A stretch of DNA of 64,000 nucleotides from NCBI GenBank assembly GCA_964413535.1, contig CAYPTB010000029.1, forward strand, positions 1 through 64,000, read 5' to 3'. The notes under the pieces were generated by a model. That model saw only the letters and a list, made by a program, of their open reading frames with translations. It did no database searches and was not told the DNA's origin. Source of the DNA: CAYPTB01 sp964413535. GTDB taxonomy: Bacteria; Planctomycetota; UBA1135; GCA-002686595. Below are positions 33,962-42,344 of this stretch, one piece after another. A program made the position numbers and the translations under genes. Numbering within the stretch: the first letter of the stretch is position 1; every line of letters begins with the position of its first letter.

Positions 33962-34618
33962 GTGGAAACGCCCCCTGATGCCTGGCCTCCCACGGCCTTC
34001 GATCACGCCGTCGTGCCGGTGTTCCCGCTGCCCAACGTGTGGCTCTACCCGAGCGTCTTCTTGCCGCTGCACGTGTTCGAGCCGCGCTACCGGCAGATGA
34101 TCGAGGACTCGCTCGACGGCCCGGGTCGGCTCGTGATCGGCACGGTCGTCCAGGGACACGACGAGGAGATGCCGGATTCGCCGCCGATCTACCCGGTCGC
34201 CGGGCTGGGCGAGATCATGCGGCACGAGAAGCTCGCGAACGGACGCTTCAACATCGGGCTGCTCGGCCTCTTCCGCGTGCGCCTCGAGGAGGTCCCGAGC
34301 GGTCGGCTCTACCGCACGGTGCGCGTCGAGCCGGCGGTGGAGTCGGAGTCCGCGCCGGAGTCGAACGCACCGTTGAAGGAGCAGCTCAAACGCGCCGTGT
34401 TAGAAGGTCGCAAGGAGCTGCCCGAGGAGTTGCAGCCCGATCCGGAGGTGCTCGAGAAGCTCCCGCTCGGCTGCTTGGCGGATCTCTTGACGGCGCAGAT
34501 CGAGATCGACCGACCGGTGCGCCAGGAGATCTTCGAGACGCTCGACACCTCCGACCGCGCGCGCCGCGTGCTCTCGGCCTACGCATCCCAGCGCGAGGAC
34601 GACGACGCGAGCGAGTGA
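33962..34618 (+). CDS. Lon N-terminal (LON/PUA-like) domain protein
   Basis: The 218-residue protein begins at GTG 33962, four bases after the previous stop. It is a stand-alone LonN (PF02190) domain: VVPVFPLPNVWLYPSVFLPLHVFEPRYRQMIEDSL is the diagnostic start, followed by VAGLGEIMRHEKLANGRFNIGLLGLFRVRL and the helical half PEVLEKLPLGCLADLLTAQIEID. Such proteins lack the ATPase and protease of Lon and are thought to bind protein substrates. It is cotranscribed with the transglutaminase-like gene and ends 16 bases from the convergent exonuclease gene. Confidence 0.87.
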   Translation: METPPDAWPPTAFDHAVVPVFPLPNVWLYPSVFLPLHVFEPRYRQMIEDSLDGPGRLVIGTVVQGHDEEMPDSPPIYPVAGLGEIMRHEKLANGRFNIGLLGLFRVRLEEVPSGRLYRTVRVEPAVESESAPESNAPLKEQLKRAVLEGRKELPEELQPDPEVLEKLPLGCLADLLTAQIEIDRPVRQEIFETLDTSDRARRVLSAYASQREDDDASE

Positions 34619-34634
34619 CGCAGCGGGGCTCGGG

Positions 34635-35417
34635 TCAGGAGAACGTCGCGATCACGGGCGCGTGGTCGCTCGGCTTCTCACCCCCGCGCGGAGCCAGGTC
34701 GACTTCCAAGCCGACGCAGGCGTCCAGCGCCGGGCGCGACAGGAGGAAGTGGTCGATCCGCAATCCGCGGTTGCGCTCGAAGCCGCGCGTGCGGAAGTCC
34801 CACCAGGTGTAGAACCCGGAGCTGTCGGTGAACTTGCGCAGAGGGTCGAAGAGGCCGCAGTCCAAGAGCTCCCGGAGCGCGCGGCGCTCGGGCGTCGAGC
34901 ACAGGATGCGCTCGCGCCAGAGCTTTGGATCCCACACGTCGCGGTCGTCGAACGTGACGTTGAAGTCGCCGCACACGACCACGCGCTCGTGTCCCGCGTC
35001 GCTCCCCAGCGGATAGTGACCGCGCAGGAAGTCGCGCACGCGCGCGAACCACTCGAGCTTGTAGGCGTAGCTCTCGGTTCCGACCGCGCGCCCGTTCACG
35101 GCGTAGAGCGACAGGATCATGCAACCCGCGACCGTCGCTCCGATGACGCGCCGATCCGCGTCGGGCCCGTCGTCGGGCAGGCCGCGCACGACGTCCTCGA
35201 GCCCGAGCTTGGAGAGGATCGCGACGCCGCTGTAGGTCTTCTGGCCGTGGGTCGCGACGGTGTAGCCCAGGTCTTCGATCTCCTCGCGCGGGAACGCTTC
35301 GTCCCGGCACTTGGTCTCCTGCAAGCAGACCACGTCCGGCGCGTTCGTCTGCAGCCAGGGGAGCAGCACGGGAAGCCGCGCGCGGACGGAATTGACGTTC
35401 CAGGTGGCGATGCGCAT
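34635..35417 (-). CDS. xthA: Exodeoxyribonuclease III (copy 2)
   Basis: The 260-residue protein matches the ExoIII family closely: MRIATWNVNSVRARLP, catalytic Glu34 in CLQETKCRDE, YSGVAILSK, ILSLYAVNGR, GDFNVTFDDRDVWDP with the nucleophile-binding pair, WWDFRTRGFERNRGLRIDHFLL and SDHAPV. It is the more canonical of the two exonuclease III genes here. It stands alone, divergent from the DEAD-box helicase gene. Confidence 0.92.
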   Translation of the reverse strand: MRIATWNVNSVRARLPVLLPWLQTNAPDVVCLQETKCRDEAFPREEIEDLGYTVATHGQKTYSGVAILSKLGLEDVVRGLPDDGPDADRRVIGATVAGCMILSLYAVNGRAVGTESYAYKLEWFARVRDFLRGHYPLGSDAGHERVVVCGDFNVTFDDRDVWDPKLWRERILCSTPERRALRELLDCGLFDPLRKFTDSSGFYTWWDFRTRGFERNRGLRIDHFLLSRPALDACVGLEVDLAPRGGEKPSDHAPVIATFS

Positions 35418-35767
35418 GTTCTCGAGTTCCGGACCGGGGGAGCCGACGGAGCCAGATTGCCGCAGGACCGCGGGCCTTCGAAAGGAGCCGGTGTGGTAGG
35501 TTGCTCGCTCTCCGGGGACGCTCGCGAAAGCGCGCCGGTCGCCCGCAGAGCCGCGAATCCGCTCGCGGGCCCGAGCGGGACTGGGCTCCGAAGGGCTCGC
35601 GAGCGTCGATTCCGATCCGTCTCGGCCGAAACCGAAGGACCCGGAGCGACCCCGCAGTCCTTCGACCGGCGTCCCGCCGAACGCCTCGGCCCCCCCCTAT
35701 ATCTCCCAGCCTGACTGCTCCTATCCTCGTTCGCCCATTCCCTCCGCGCACTGTCGCGAGATCCTAG
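35418..35767. other. Divergent intergenic region with long helicase leader
   Basis: The 350 bases between exonuclease III and the helicase hold no convincing gene; a small open frame at 35501-35767 is Arg/Pro-rich and has no start signal. CCGCTCG (35559-35565) and CGAGCGG (35572-35578) form a 7-bp hairpin. The last 100 bases before the helicase ATG are strikingly pyrimidine-rich with CTATATC near 35698, and there is no purine-rich ribosome site. Confidence 0.5.
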
Positions 35768-37903
35768 ATGACCCGTCCCAGAAACTCCGGCCCGCAACGG
35801 CGGCCGCGCTCCACCAAGCCCCGCTCCGCTCCCGTCGAAGAGCTGCACCCCGTCGCCGATCCGCCGGACATCGCGAGCTTTCGCGAGTGGAACCTCTCCC
35901 CGGAGGTGCAGGAAGTGATCGCCGAGATGGGGATCGTCGAGCCCACGCCGATCCAACGCCTCGCCATCCAACCCGTGCTCGACGGACGCGACGTGATCGC
36001 GAAGGCCGAGACGGGCACCGGCAAGACGCTCGCGTTCGGCGCGCCGATGATGTCGCGCATCGAGTCCGAGCGCGCCACCATACTCGGTCTCGTGCTGTGC
36101 CCCACGCGCGAGCTCGCGCAGCAGGTGCACCACGTCCTGTCGCAGCTCGGCGCCCCCCGCGGCGTGCGCTGCGCGCTGGTGGTCGGCGGCGATCCGATGC
36201 ACCCGCAGGTCGACGAGCTGCGCGCCGGCGCCCAGGTCGTGGTCGGCACGCCCGGCCGCGTGCTCGACCTGATGGGACAGCGCTTCCTCTCGTTCCCCTG
36301 GACCGAGTTCGCCGTGCTCGACGAGGCCGACGAGATGCTCGAGATCGGCTTCCTCGACGACGTGAAGAAGATCCTCGACGCTTGTCCGGAAGAGCGTCAG
36401 ACGCTGCTCTTCTCCGCGACGTTCCCGACCGAGCTCCTGCGCCTCGCGCGCGAGCACACGAAGAACCCCGTGGAAATCGCCACGTCCAAGGGCGTCGTGA
36501 CGGTCGAGGGCATCGAGCACGCCTTCCTGAAGGTCGACGAGGACGACCGCGCCAGCGCGCTCAAGCGCCTGATCGCGAGCACCGGAGACGACGACATCCT
36601 GCTCGTCTTCTGCGACCGCCGCGTCGACGTCGAGCGGCTCATGCGTTCCCTCGAGCGCACGCGCTGGAGCGTGAAGGCCTTGCACGGCGGCTACGACCAG
36701 GCCGCGCGCTTCCGCGTCATGACCGCGTTCCGCGCGCGCGAGGTCAAGGTGCTGGTCGCCACCGACGTCGCGTCGCGCGGGCTCGACATCACGCACGTCA
36801 CGCACGTCGTCAACTTCTCGGTGCCGCGCGAGATCACCGACTACACTCACCGCTCGGGACGCACCGGCCGCGCCGGCCGCCGCGGCTCGGCCATCACGCT
36901 CGTCGCTCCGTCGGAGGCGCGGCGCTGGAACAGCGTGCGGCGCGAGATGACCTGGGACGTGAAGGAGCTCGAGGCGGCGTGGCAGGTGGGCGAAATGGGC
37001 GCACCCGTGCAGAATGGCGCCGCTCCGCCCAAGCCGCTCGCCGAAGCGCCGGACGAACGGCGCTCCGAGGCCCGCGAGCCGAGCGCGCGCACGGAACGGG
37101 GCGCGGGCGGCGAACGCCGGCCGCGCAGCAGTAGGCGCACCGCGTCGACCGAGGGTGCAAGCCGCGAGTCCTCCACAGCTCGCGCGCGCGACTCGCGCGG
37201 CGATGCGGACGCGCGCCGGGAGCCCGATCGTGCCGATCCATCCGAGGCTCGCCCTCGCGCTGGCGAGCGAGGCGAAGCTCCGCCGCGCGCGCGAGCCGAT
37301 GCGCGAGCCGATGCGCGAGCTCATCGAGCTCATGGGGATCGCGAGCGCGACGCGCAGCCGCCCGCCCAAGACCGCGAGCGCTCGCAGCGCTCCGGTCGCG
37401 GTCGCGACGCACGCCCGCGGGCCGAGGCGCCGCGCGAGGCATCGCGTGAACGGGCGCGGGAAGCGACGCCGGAGGCGGGCTCGCGCACGGCGCCGCGCGA
37501 GGGCGAGCGAAAGCCTTCGCAGCGCGACGAGGAGCGCGGCGGCGCGGCGAGCCGGGCGGAGACTCCGCGCGAGACGCCGCCGACGGTGGAGCGCGAGCGG
37601 CGTCCGCGGCGCAGGCGCGGCGGGCGGCAGGACGCGGCGGACACGGAGCACGCGCGTCGTCCCGAACGCTCCGCCCCGCGCCCGGAGGAACCTCCGGCCG
37701 AGCGCTCGGCGCCGGAGCGCGAAGAGCGCGGCACTCGACCCGCAGCCGAGAGAAAGCGCGCCGCACCCCGCGCCGCATCCAGCGGTGCACCCCGAGCGGC
37801 ACCCGACCGTGCACGCCAGGAAGAACCCGAGCGAGAGGACCGCAGCCGGAAACCTGGAGGCCGTTCCAAACCGTCCTCGGGTGGTTTCGGCGCCGGGCTC
37901 TGA
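35768..37903 (+). CDS. DEAD-box RNA helicase with long disordered C-terminal tail
   Basis: The 711-residue protein has a two-RecA-domain core (about 35-395): Q motif region, AETGTGKT (80-87), PTRELAQQ, VGTPGRVLD, VLDEADEML (DEAD at 185-188), LFSATFP, ATDVASRGLDI and HRSGRTGRAGRRG. It unwinds structured RNA during ribosome assembly or mRNA decay. The last 300 residues are almost wholly Arg, Glu, Ala, Ser and Pro, then a Gly-rich end (GGFGAGL), a likely RNA-binding, phase-separating tail. The ATG has no clear ribosome site and follows a long leader, as in cold-induced helicases. The ferredoxin gene starts 10 bases after the stop. Confidence 0.92.
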   Translation: MTRPRNSGPQRRPRSTKPRSAPVEELHPVADPPDIASFREWNLSPEVQEVIAEMGIVEPTPIQRLAIQPVLDGRDVIAKAETGTGKTLAFGAPMMSRIESERATILGLVLCPTRELAQQVHHVLSQLGAPRGVRCALVVGGDPMHPQVDELRAGAQVVVGTPGRVLDLMGQRFLSFPWTEFAVLDEADEMLEIGFLDDVKKILDACPEERQTLLFSATFPTELLRLAREHTKNPVEIATSKGVVTVEGIEHAFLKVDEDDRASALKRLIASTGDDDILLVFCDRRVDVERLMRSLERTRWSVKALHGGYDQAARFRVMTAFRAREVKVLVATDVASRGLDITHVTHVVNFSVPREITDYTHRSGRTGRAGRRGSAITLVAPSEARRWNSVRREMTWDVKELEAAWQVGEMGAPVQNGAAPPKPLAEAPDERRSEAREPSARTERGAGGERRPRSSRRTASTEGASRESSTARARDSRGDADARREPDRADPSEARPRAGERGEAPPRARADARADARAHRAHGDRERDAQPPAQDRERSQRSGRGRDARPRAEAPREASRERAREATPEAGSRTAPREGERKPSQRDEERGGAASRAETPRETPPTVERERRPRRRRGGRQDAADTEHARRPERSAPRPEEPPAERSAPEREERGTRPAAERKRAAPRAASSGAPRAAPDRARQEEPEREDRSRKPGGRSKPSSGGFGAGL

Positions 37904-37913
37904 GGCGCCTCCC

Positions 37914-38321
37914 ATGGGCGGCAAGAATCCGTTCCTGGAGGACGCCGGGGTCGAGCTCCCCGGGAAGAGCTACACGATCCGTTTCCTCCCGATGAACGCG
38001 GAGGTGGCCGTGGAGCCGAAGGAGCTGCCCTACACGCGCGAGGGGCTACCGGGCTCGATCCTCGAGATCGCGCTCGGACACGGGATCGAGATCGACCACG
38101 CCTGCGGCGGCGTGAGCGCGTGCTCGACCTGCCACGTGATCGTGAAGGAGGGCCTCGAGAGCTGCAACGCCGCCTCCGAGGGCGAGGAGGACATGCTCGA
38201 CAACGCGCCCGGCCTGACGCTGCAATCGCGGCTCGCGTGCCAGACCGTCCCCGACGGCTCGCGCGACGTCGTGATCGAGGTCCCGGCCTGGAATCGCAAC
38301 CTGGCCAAGGAAGAGCACTGA
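37914..38321 (+). CDS. Adrenodoxin-type [2Fe-2S] ferredoxin
   Basis: The 135-residue electron carrier has cluster ligands Cys64, Cys70, Cys73 (ACGGVSACSTCHV) and Cys109 (SRLACQT), the spacing of the adrenodoxin/Isc-Fdx group. An extra Cys84 is present. MLDNAPGLTLQSRLACQ is also typical of that group. It lies 10 bases after the helicase gene and may serve Fe-S cluster assembly or a P450; no partner reductase or isc genes are nearby. Confidence 0.9.
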   Translation: MGGKNPFLEDAGVELPGKSYTIRFLPMNAEVAVEPKELPYTREGLPGSILEIALGHGIEIDHACGGVSACSTCHVIVKEGLESCNAASEGEEDMLDNAPGLTLQSRLACQTVPDGSRDVVIEVPAWNRNLAKEEH

Positions 38322-38371
38322 GTTCGCCGCCGCGTCCGCGCGCGGCAGAATGACGCGCGAGGTCCCTGCTC

Positions 38372-40585
38372 GTGTCGCGTCGCTCCCTCCTTCTGTGTGC
38401 GCTACTCGCCTTCGCCGCCGCGCTCTTCGCCGCGATCTGGAGCAGCGGCGACGGCGGTGGAACGACCCCTGATGCCGGCGAGCACAGCGATCCCTCGCCC
38501 GGTGGAGATCCAGAGCAGAGCTCGCCGTCGGACATCGACCCGGAGGACGAGACGGCCGAGGACGGGCGCGGAGGAGATCCCGCTCCCGGCGACGGGGCGC
38601 AGTCGGTTTCGACGAGCTTACTCGGAGACGTGCACCTCTCGGGCGTCGTGCGCGACGAGCTCGGCACACCCTGGTCGAGCTTCCGGTTGCGCGTGCGGCC
38701 TGTGCGCACACCACAGCGTTCCACCGACGGTCGCCTGCCGATCGACCGTTCCTTCGACGGTGCCGACGGACGCTACGCCGTCCCGGAGCTCGCGTCGGGA
38801 CTCTGGCGAGTGAGCGCGGAGAGCGGCAGCACCTCCTCAGAGGTCGTGCAGATCGAACTCGCATCCGGTAACGCCGTGATCGACCTCGTCGTACCACGTC
38901 CGGCACGCATCGCGGGTCGCGTACAGGATCCGTCGGGACACCCGGCCGGGCAGGCGGAGCTGTGCATCATCGACGGTGAGGACTACAGCCGTCGGCGGCC
39001 CGACCTGCCTCGCGAAGTACGCGCCGACGCCGACGGCCGCTTCGCGCTCTCCGATCTCCCGCTGGGCATATTCACGATCGAAGCAGGGCTCGCTGGCTTC
39101 GCGCCGAGCGACCGAGTCGAAATGGAGCTCGCGGCCGGCGCGGAGATCGCGGACCTCGTGATCGTCCTGCGCCCCGCGGCGCGCATCCTTGGACTCGCGC
39201 TCGACGACGCGGGTGCGCCGGACGCAGGACGCGAGGTGTTGATCTTCGGCCCGTTGGGCGCCTGCGGTACTGGCGACTACGTCTCGACGACGGATGCCAA
39301 CGGACGCTTCGAGTTCCACGACTTGCCTCCGGGCGCATTCGACCTCCACCGGGAGCCGCACAAAGAAGAGGCAGAAAGAGCGGCCTCGTCACTGGAACAC
39401 CAACGCTTGGTCGCCCGGCTGAAAGCCGGAACGCAGGTGGTGCTCGAGGAGGGCCGAACGATCGAAGTCGTGCTCGGCGGCGTCGCGAGCCCCGGCGTGC
39501 GCGTGTGGGGCTTCGTGAACGGCGCACAGGAGATCGGAAGACCCTTGCTGATCGAGGCGCGGCGCATCGGCGCAGGGCGATCACCTGCTGCGTTCGTGCG
39601 CACGGGAGCCGAGGGGGCCTACGAGATCCTCGTGGATGCCGGCGAGTACTCGATCGAGGTGTTGGCCGATGGCGGGACGCTCTTCCAAGAGCGAGTCGTC
39701 GTTGCGGACGTCGCAGAACTCCGCAGGGACTTCGACCTCGGCACGGCTGTGATCGGCGGCCGCGTCTTCGACGCGCTCGGGGATCCCGTCGAAGCCGCTC
39801 GCGTCGAACTTGCGGCGGTGCCTCCCGTCTCCTCCGAGGAGCTGGAATCCGAACCCGTGCGGGCTCCGACGCGCTGGGCGAGAACCGATACCGACGGCGC
39901 CTTCAGCTTCGCTGGCGTCCCGGCTGGGCAATACACCCTCTCGGCGGCCGCTCCGCGCGGCCGCCCCGGCGCAATCGACGCCGCGACCAGGCTCGACGGC
40001 CTCGAATTGAAGGCTCGCCAGCGCGTCATCGACATCGAGCTCCGACTCGTTCCATCGGGCGCGATCGACGTTCTCGTCCAGGGCCCGTCCGGACCCCTCG
40101 AGCGCAAGATCGTGGAGGTCGTCGACGCGAACGGTCGGCCGGCCGATGTGTCTCGGCCGATGTTCACCGATCTCCTCGGTCAGACACGCGTCGAAGGGCT
40201 CGCGCCGGGCACGTGGTTCGTGCGTGCTTTCGACAACCGGCTCGCATGTGCTTGGACCGGACCGATCGATGTCCAGGCCGGTGCGGCGGCGCACGCACGC
40301 GTCGAGCTCCGCCTCGGTGCAAAGGTCCGAGTGAGCGTCCGCGGCGCGAGCGTACCCGGCGCGGAAATCGTCGTACGGGATGCGCGGGGATTCATGGTCG
40401 CGCGCGCGTTCGCGCGCGCCTCCGCGCCGGATGCTGCGAAAGGAGCGATCGGGGTCGTCGGCCCCCTACCCTTCGGCCGATTCACACTGCACGCCGCTGA
40501 CGGCGACGGGCACGCTGCCGAACTCGAGATCGTCGTCGAGTCCGCGCAGGGATACGACCTAGACCTCGAACTCGACGGCGGATGA
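38372..40585 (+). CDS. Carboxypeptidase-regulatory-like repeat protein, membrane-anchored
   Basis: The 737-residue protein starts at GTG 38372 (GAGG ten bases upstream) with one membrane segment (LLLCALLAFAAALFAAIW) and an acidic linker. It then has about six carboxypeptidase-regulatory/CnaB-like beta-sandwich repeats, each with a strand pair of the form VxGxVxDxxGxPxxxAxVxL (for example IAGRVQDPSGHPAGQAELCI, VIGGRVFDALGDPVEAARVEL) and a TDTDGAFSFAGVPAGQYTL segment. Such domains are structural or binding modules of surface proteins. A related protein is at 59553-62003. It converges on the haloperoxidase genes. Confidence 0.83.
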   Translation: MSRRSLLLCALLAFAAALFAAIWSSGDGGGTTPDAGEHSDPSPGGDPEQSSPSDIDPEDETAEDGRGGDPAPGDGAQSVSTSLLGDVHLSGVVRDELGTPWSSFRLRVRPVRTPQRSTDGRLPIDRSFDGADGRYAVPELASGLWRVSAESGSTSSEVVQIELASGNAVIDLVVPRPARIAGRVQDPSGHPAGQAELCIIDGEDYSRRRPDLPREVRADADGRFALSDLPLGIFTIEAGLAGFAPSDRVEMELAAGAEIADLVIVLRPAARILGLALDDAGAPDAGREVLIFGPLGACGTGDYVSTTDANGRFEFHDLPPGAFDLHREPHKEEAERAASSLEHQRLVARLKAGTQVVLEEGRTIEVVLGGVASPGVRVWGFVNGAQEIGRPLLIEARRIGAGRSPAAFVRTGAEGAYEILVDAGEYSIEVLADGGTLFQERVVVADVAELRRDFDLGTAVIGGRVFDALGDPVEAARVELAAVPPVSSEELESEPVRAPTRWARTDTDGAFSFAGVPAGQYTLSAAAPRGRPGAIDAATRLDGLELKARQRVIDIELRLVPSGAIDVLVQGPSGPLERKIVEVVDANGRPADVSRPMFTDLLGQTRVEGLAPGTWFVRAFDNRLACAWTGPIDVQAGAAAHARVELRLGAKVRVSVRGASVPGAEIVVRDARGFMVARAFARASAPDAAKGAIGVVGPLPFGRFTLHAADGDGHAAELEIVVESAQGYDLDLELDGG

Positions 40586-40588
40586 GCG

Positions 40589-40628
40589 AGCGCCCGCGGT
40601 CGGCTCGCGAAGAGCGACCACGGGCGCT
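40589..40628. terminator. 14-bp imperfect hairpin between convergent genes
   Basis: AGCGCCCGCGGTCG (40589-40602) pairs with CGACCACGGGCGCT (40615-40628) with one mismatch and a 12-base loop. It begins four bases past the plus-strand stop at 40585 and precedes the minus-strand stop at 40675, so it can serve both genes. Confidence 0.6.
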
Positions 40629-40640
40629 TGGGGGTTCAGA

Positions 40641-40661
40641 GCTCGCGCGCGAAGCGCGAGC
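40641..40661. terminator. Second hairpin between the convergent genes
   Basis: GCTCGCGC (40641-40648) and GCGCGAGC (40654-40661) form a perfect 8-bp stem with a 5-base loop, 13 bases beyond the stop of the minus-strand haloperoxidase gene. Together with the hairpin at 40589-40628 it makes a bidirectional terminator pair. Confidence 0.55.
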
Positions 40662-40674
40662 GCGGATCACAGGA

Positions 40675-42153
40675 TCAGGGCACGGGCGGGTAGAGCGTGT
40701 CGAACACGAGGTCGGCCACCTCGTTGCCCTGCCTGATGCCCTCGGTCTTGTCGAAGCTCCAGTGGATCCCGAGGTAGATGCGGCTCTGGCCGTTCTCCTC
40801 CTCGGGCTCACTGAGGTTGGAGAACGTGCGCGGAATCAGGGGACGGGGGTTGCCCTGGTTGTCGAGCGTGAGGCCGTTGAACTCGTCCGAGACGAACGTG
40901 AAGGCGATCTCGTCGGTGCCGTAGAAGCGCCGCAGCGTCTGGAAGAGCACGCCGCCGAACACCGCGTGTCCCGAAGGATAGGCCGGGAAGGGCGGCGTGA
41001 AATTGGGACCCATCGTGTTGCTCGACGGCGCGCCGAGCGGCGTGAAGGTCACGTCGCCGAGCGTCGCAGGGTTGTCGTCCCCGGTGCCGAGCGGACCCGT
41101 CCCGAGGTCCGCCTCGCGAACCCCTCCCACGGGGCGCCAGAAGGCGTAGAAGTACTTCGACTCCCACGCGGCAAGCCCGCCATCGGCCATCGCAACGTTC
41201 AAGAGAGCGAGAAGCCGCGCGAGCTCGGCCTCGCTCGTGTCTTGCTGCCGGGCGATCTGGACGGCGATCTGGTTGTACAAGCGCGGGGGGGCGCAGAGAC
41301 TCGGCGTGCCGTCGTAGGCCCAGAACACGCCGATGAACGTCTGCTCCTCCGTGCGAACGGTCGGCGTCGTGACGCCATCGCCACCGAGCACCTTCGCCTC
41401 GTTGTAGGCGGCCGCGTACTCCAAGCTCGTCAAGGCGGGCGGAGGTACGCACTGGAACTGGTCCGCGGACGTCAGGACGAACGGATCGACGCTGGGCCAC
41501 ATGGCTCCGAGCGCCAGAGGGTGCATGCTGATGGGATCCTGACGCCAGACGCCGGCAGCGTTGCCGGGCACGTAGTCGAAGGTCATCTCCATCTCGGGAG
41601 CCTGGGATCCGTCCGCCGCGCGCATGCCGAGGATGGCGGCCGCGGCGGCCTGACCCACGGCGATTCCCTGGGTCTTCGGCGCGCCGTCCGGGACGAGCGC
41701 CAGATCGACAGCGAGCTCTGCGTCGAAGTCGGCGGCCTGCAGCGTGTACAGCGCGACGAGCGTGTCGTGCGCAGCTTGGGCGACTGCTGCGGCTCGGGAC
41801 GTGCCGGCAGGCGCGGCGGGAAGCCCGACGTAGCTCTGGAAGTCCCCTTCGATCGCGTTCACGGCCTCGAACATCGCGATGTGCACGATGGCCATCGCGC
41901 GCGCAGCCCGGCACGGACCGGAGTGCTCGCCGAAACCGGGCATGTGATCCCTGCCGCTCGCGTCGATCGCGGCCGAGTTCCAGCTCTGGACGGTGGAGAC
42001 GGTGCTCCCCCCTCCTCCGCTCGAGCTGTCGTGGCACGCAGGCACGAGCGCGAGGGCGAGGAGCCAGGCGACACCCGCGCGCTGGACTCGGGTCGAAGAC
42101 TCGCCGTGCGCTCTTTTCGCGACGGCGCCGCTGACAAACGTCGTTGTACTCAC
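40675..42153 (-). CDS. Vanadium-dependent haloperoxidase-like lipoprotein (copy 1)
   Basis: The 492-residue protein is exported (WLLALALVPACHDSSS, lipobox VPAC). The vanadate pocket of vanadium chloroperoxidase (Lys353, Arg360, Ser402-Gly403-His404, Arg490, His496) is fully matched: Lys333 and Arg340 in KYFYAFWRPV, Ser394-Gly395-His396 in YPSGHAVFGG, Arg458 and His464 in SRIYLGIHW. These enzymes oxidise halides with peroxide; the fold is shared with PAP2 acid phosphatases, so phosphatase activity is the alternative. GTG 42153 follows GGAGAAG. A close paralog lies immediately upstream. Confidence 0.85.
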   Translation of the reverse strand: MSTTTFVSGAVAKRAHGESSTRVQRAGVAWLLALALVPACHDSSSGGGGSTVSTVQSWNSAAIDASGRDHMPGFGEHSGPCRAARAMAIVHIAMFEAVNAIEGDFQSYVGLPAAPAGTSRAAAVAQAAHDTLVALYTLQAADFDAELAVDLALVPDGAPKTQGIAVGQAAAAAILGMRAADGSQAPEMEMTFDYVPGNAAGVWRQDPISMHPLALGAMWPSVDPFVLTSADQFQCVPPPALTSLEYAAAYNEAKVLGGDGVTTPTVRTEEQTFIGVFWAYDGTPSLCAPPRLYNQIAVQIARQQDTSEAELARLLALLNVAMADGGLAAWESKYFYAFWRPVGGVREADLGTGPLGTGDDNPATLGDVTFTPLGAPSSNTMGPNFTPPFPAYPSGHAVFGGVLFQTLRRFYGTDEIAFTFVSDEFNGLTLDNQGNPRPLIPRTFSNLSEPEEENGQSRIYLGIHWSFDKTEGIRQGNEVADLVFDTLYPPVP

Positions 42154-42344
42154 GCTTTCTTCTCCACGGGAATGGATGCCGCCTCGGGGACTCGGCACCT
42201 TCTCGGCGGGAAGCTCGATCGGCCAAGTCGATTCTCACCGATCGTCCCGCTCTGCACTCGCGGTGGCCACCGATGCCTGGGGGGTGCCGGCAAGAGCATA
42301 GCCGCGGCGCCGATCCCCGCTACGGGCAGCCCTCCCCGAACGGC

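Noticed and set aside
35501..35767. 88-residue frame before the helicase
   Set aside because: Arg/Pro/Ser-rich composition and no start signal; more likely leader sequence.
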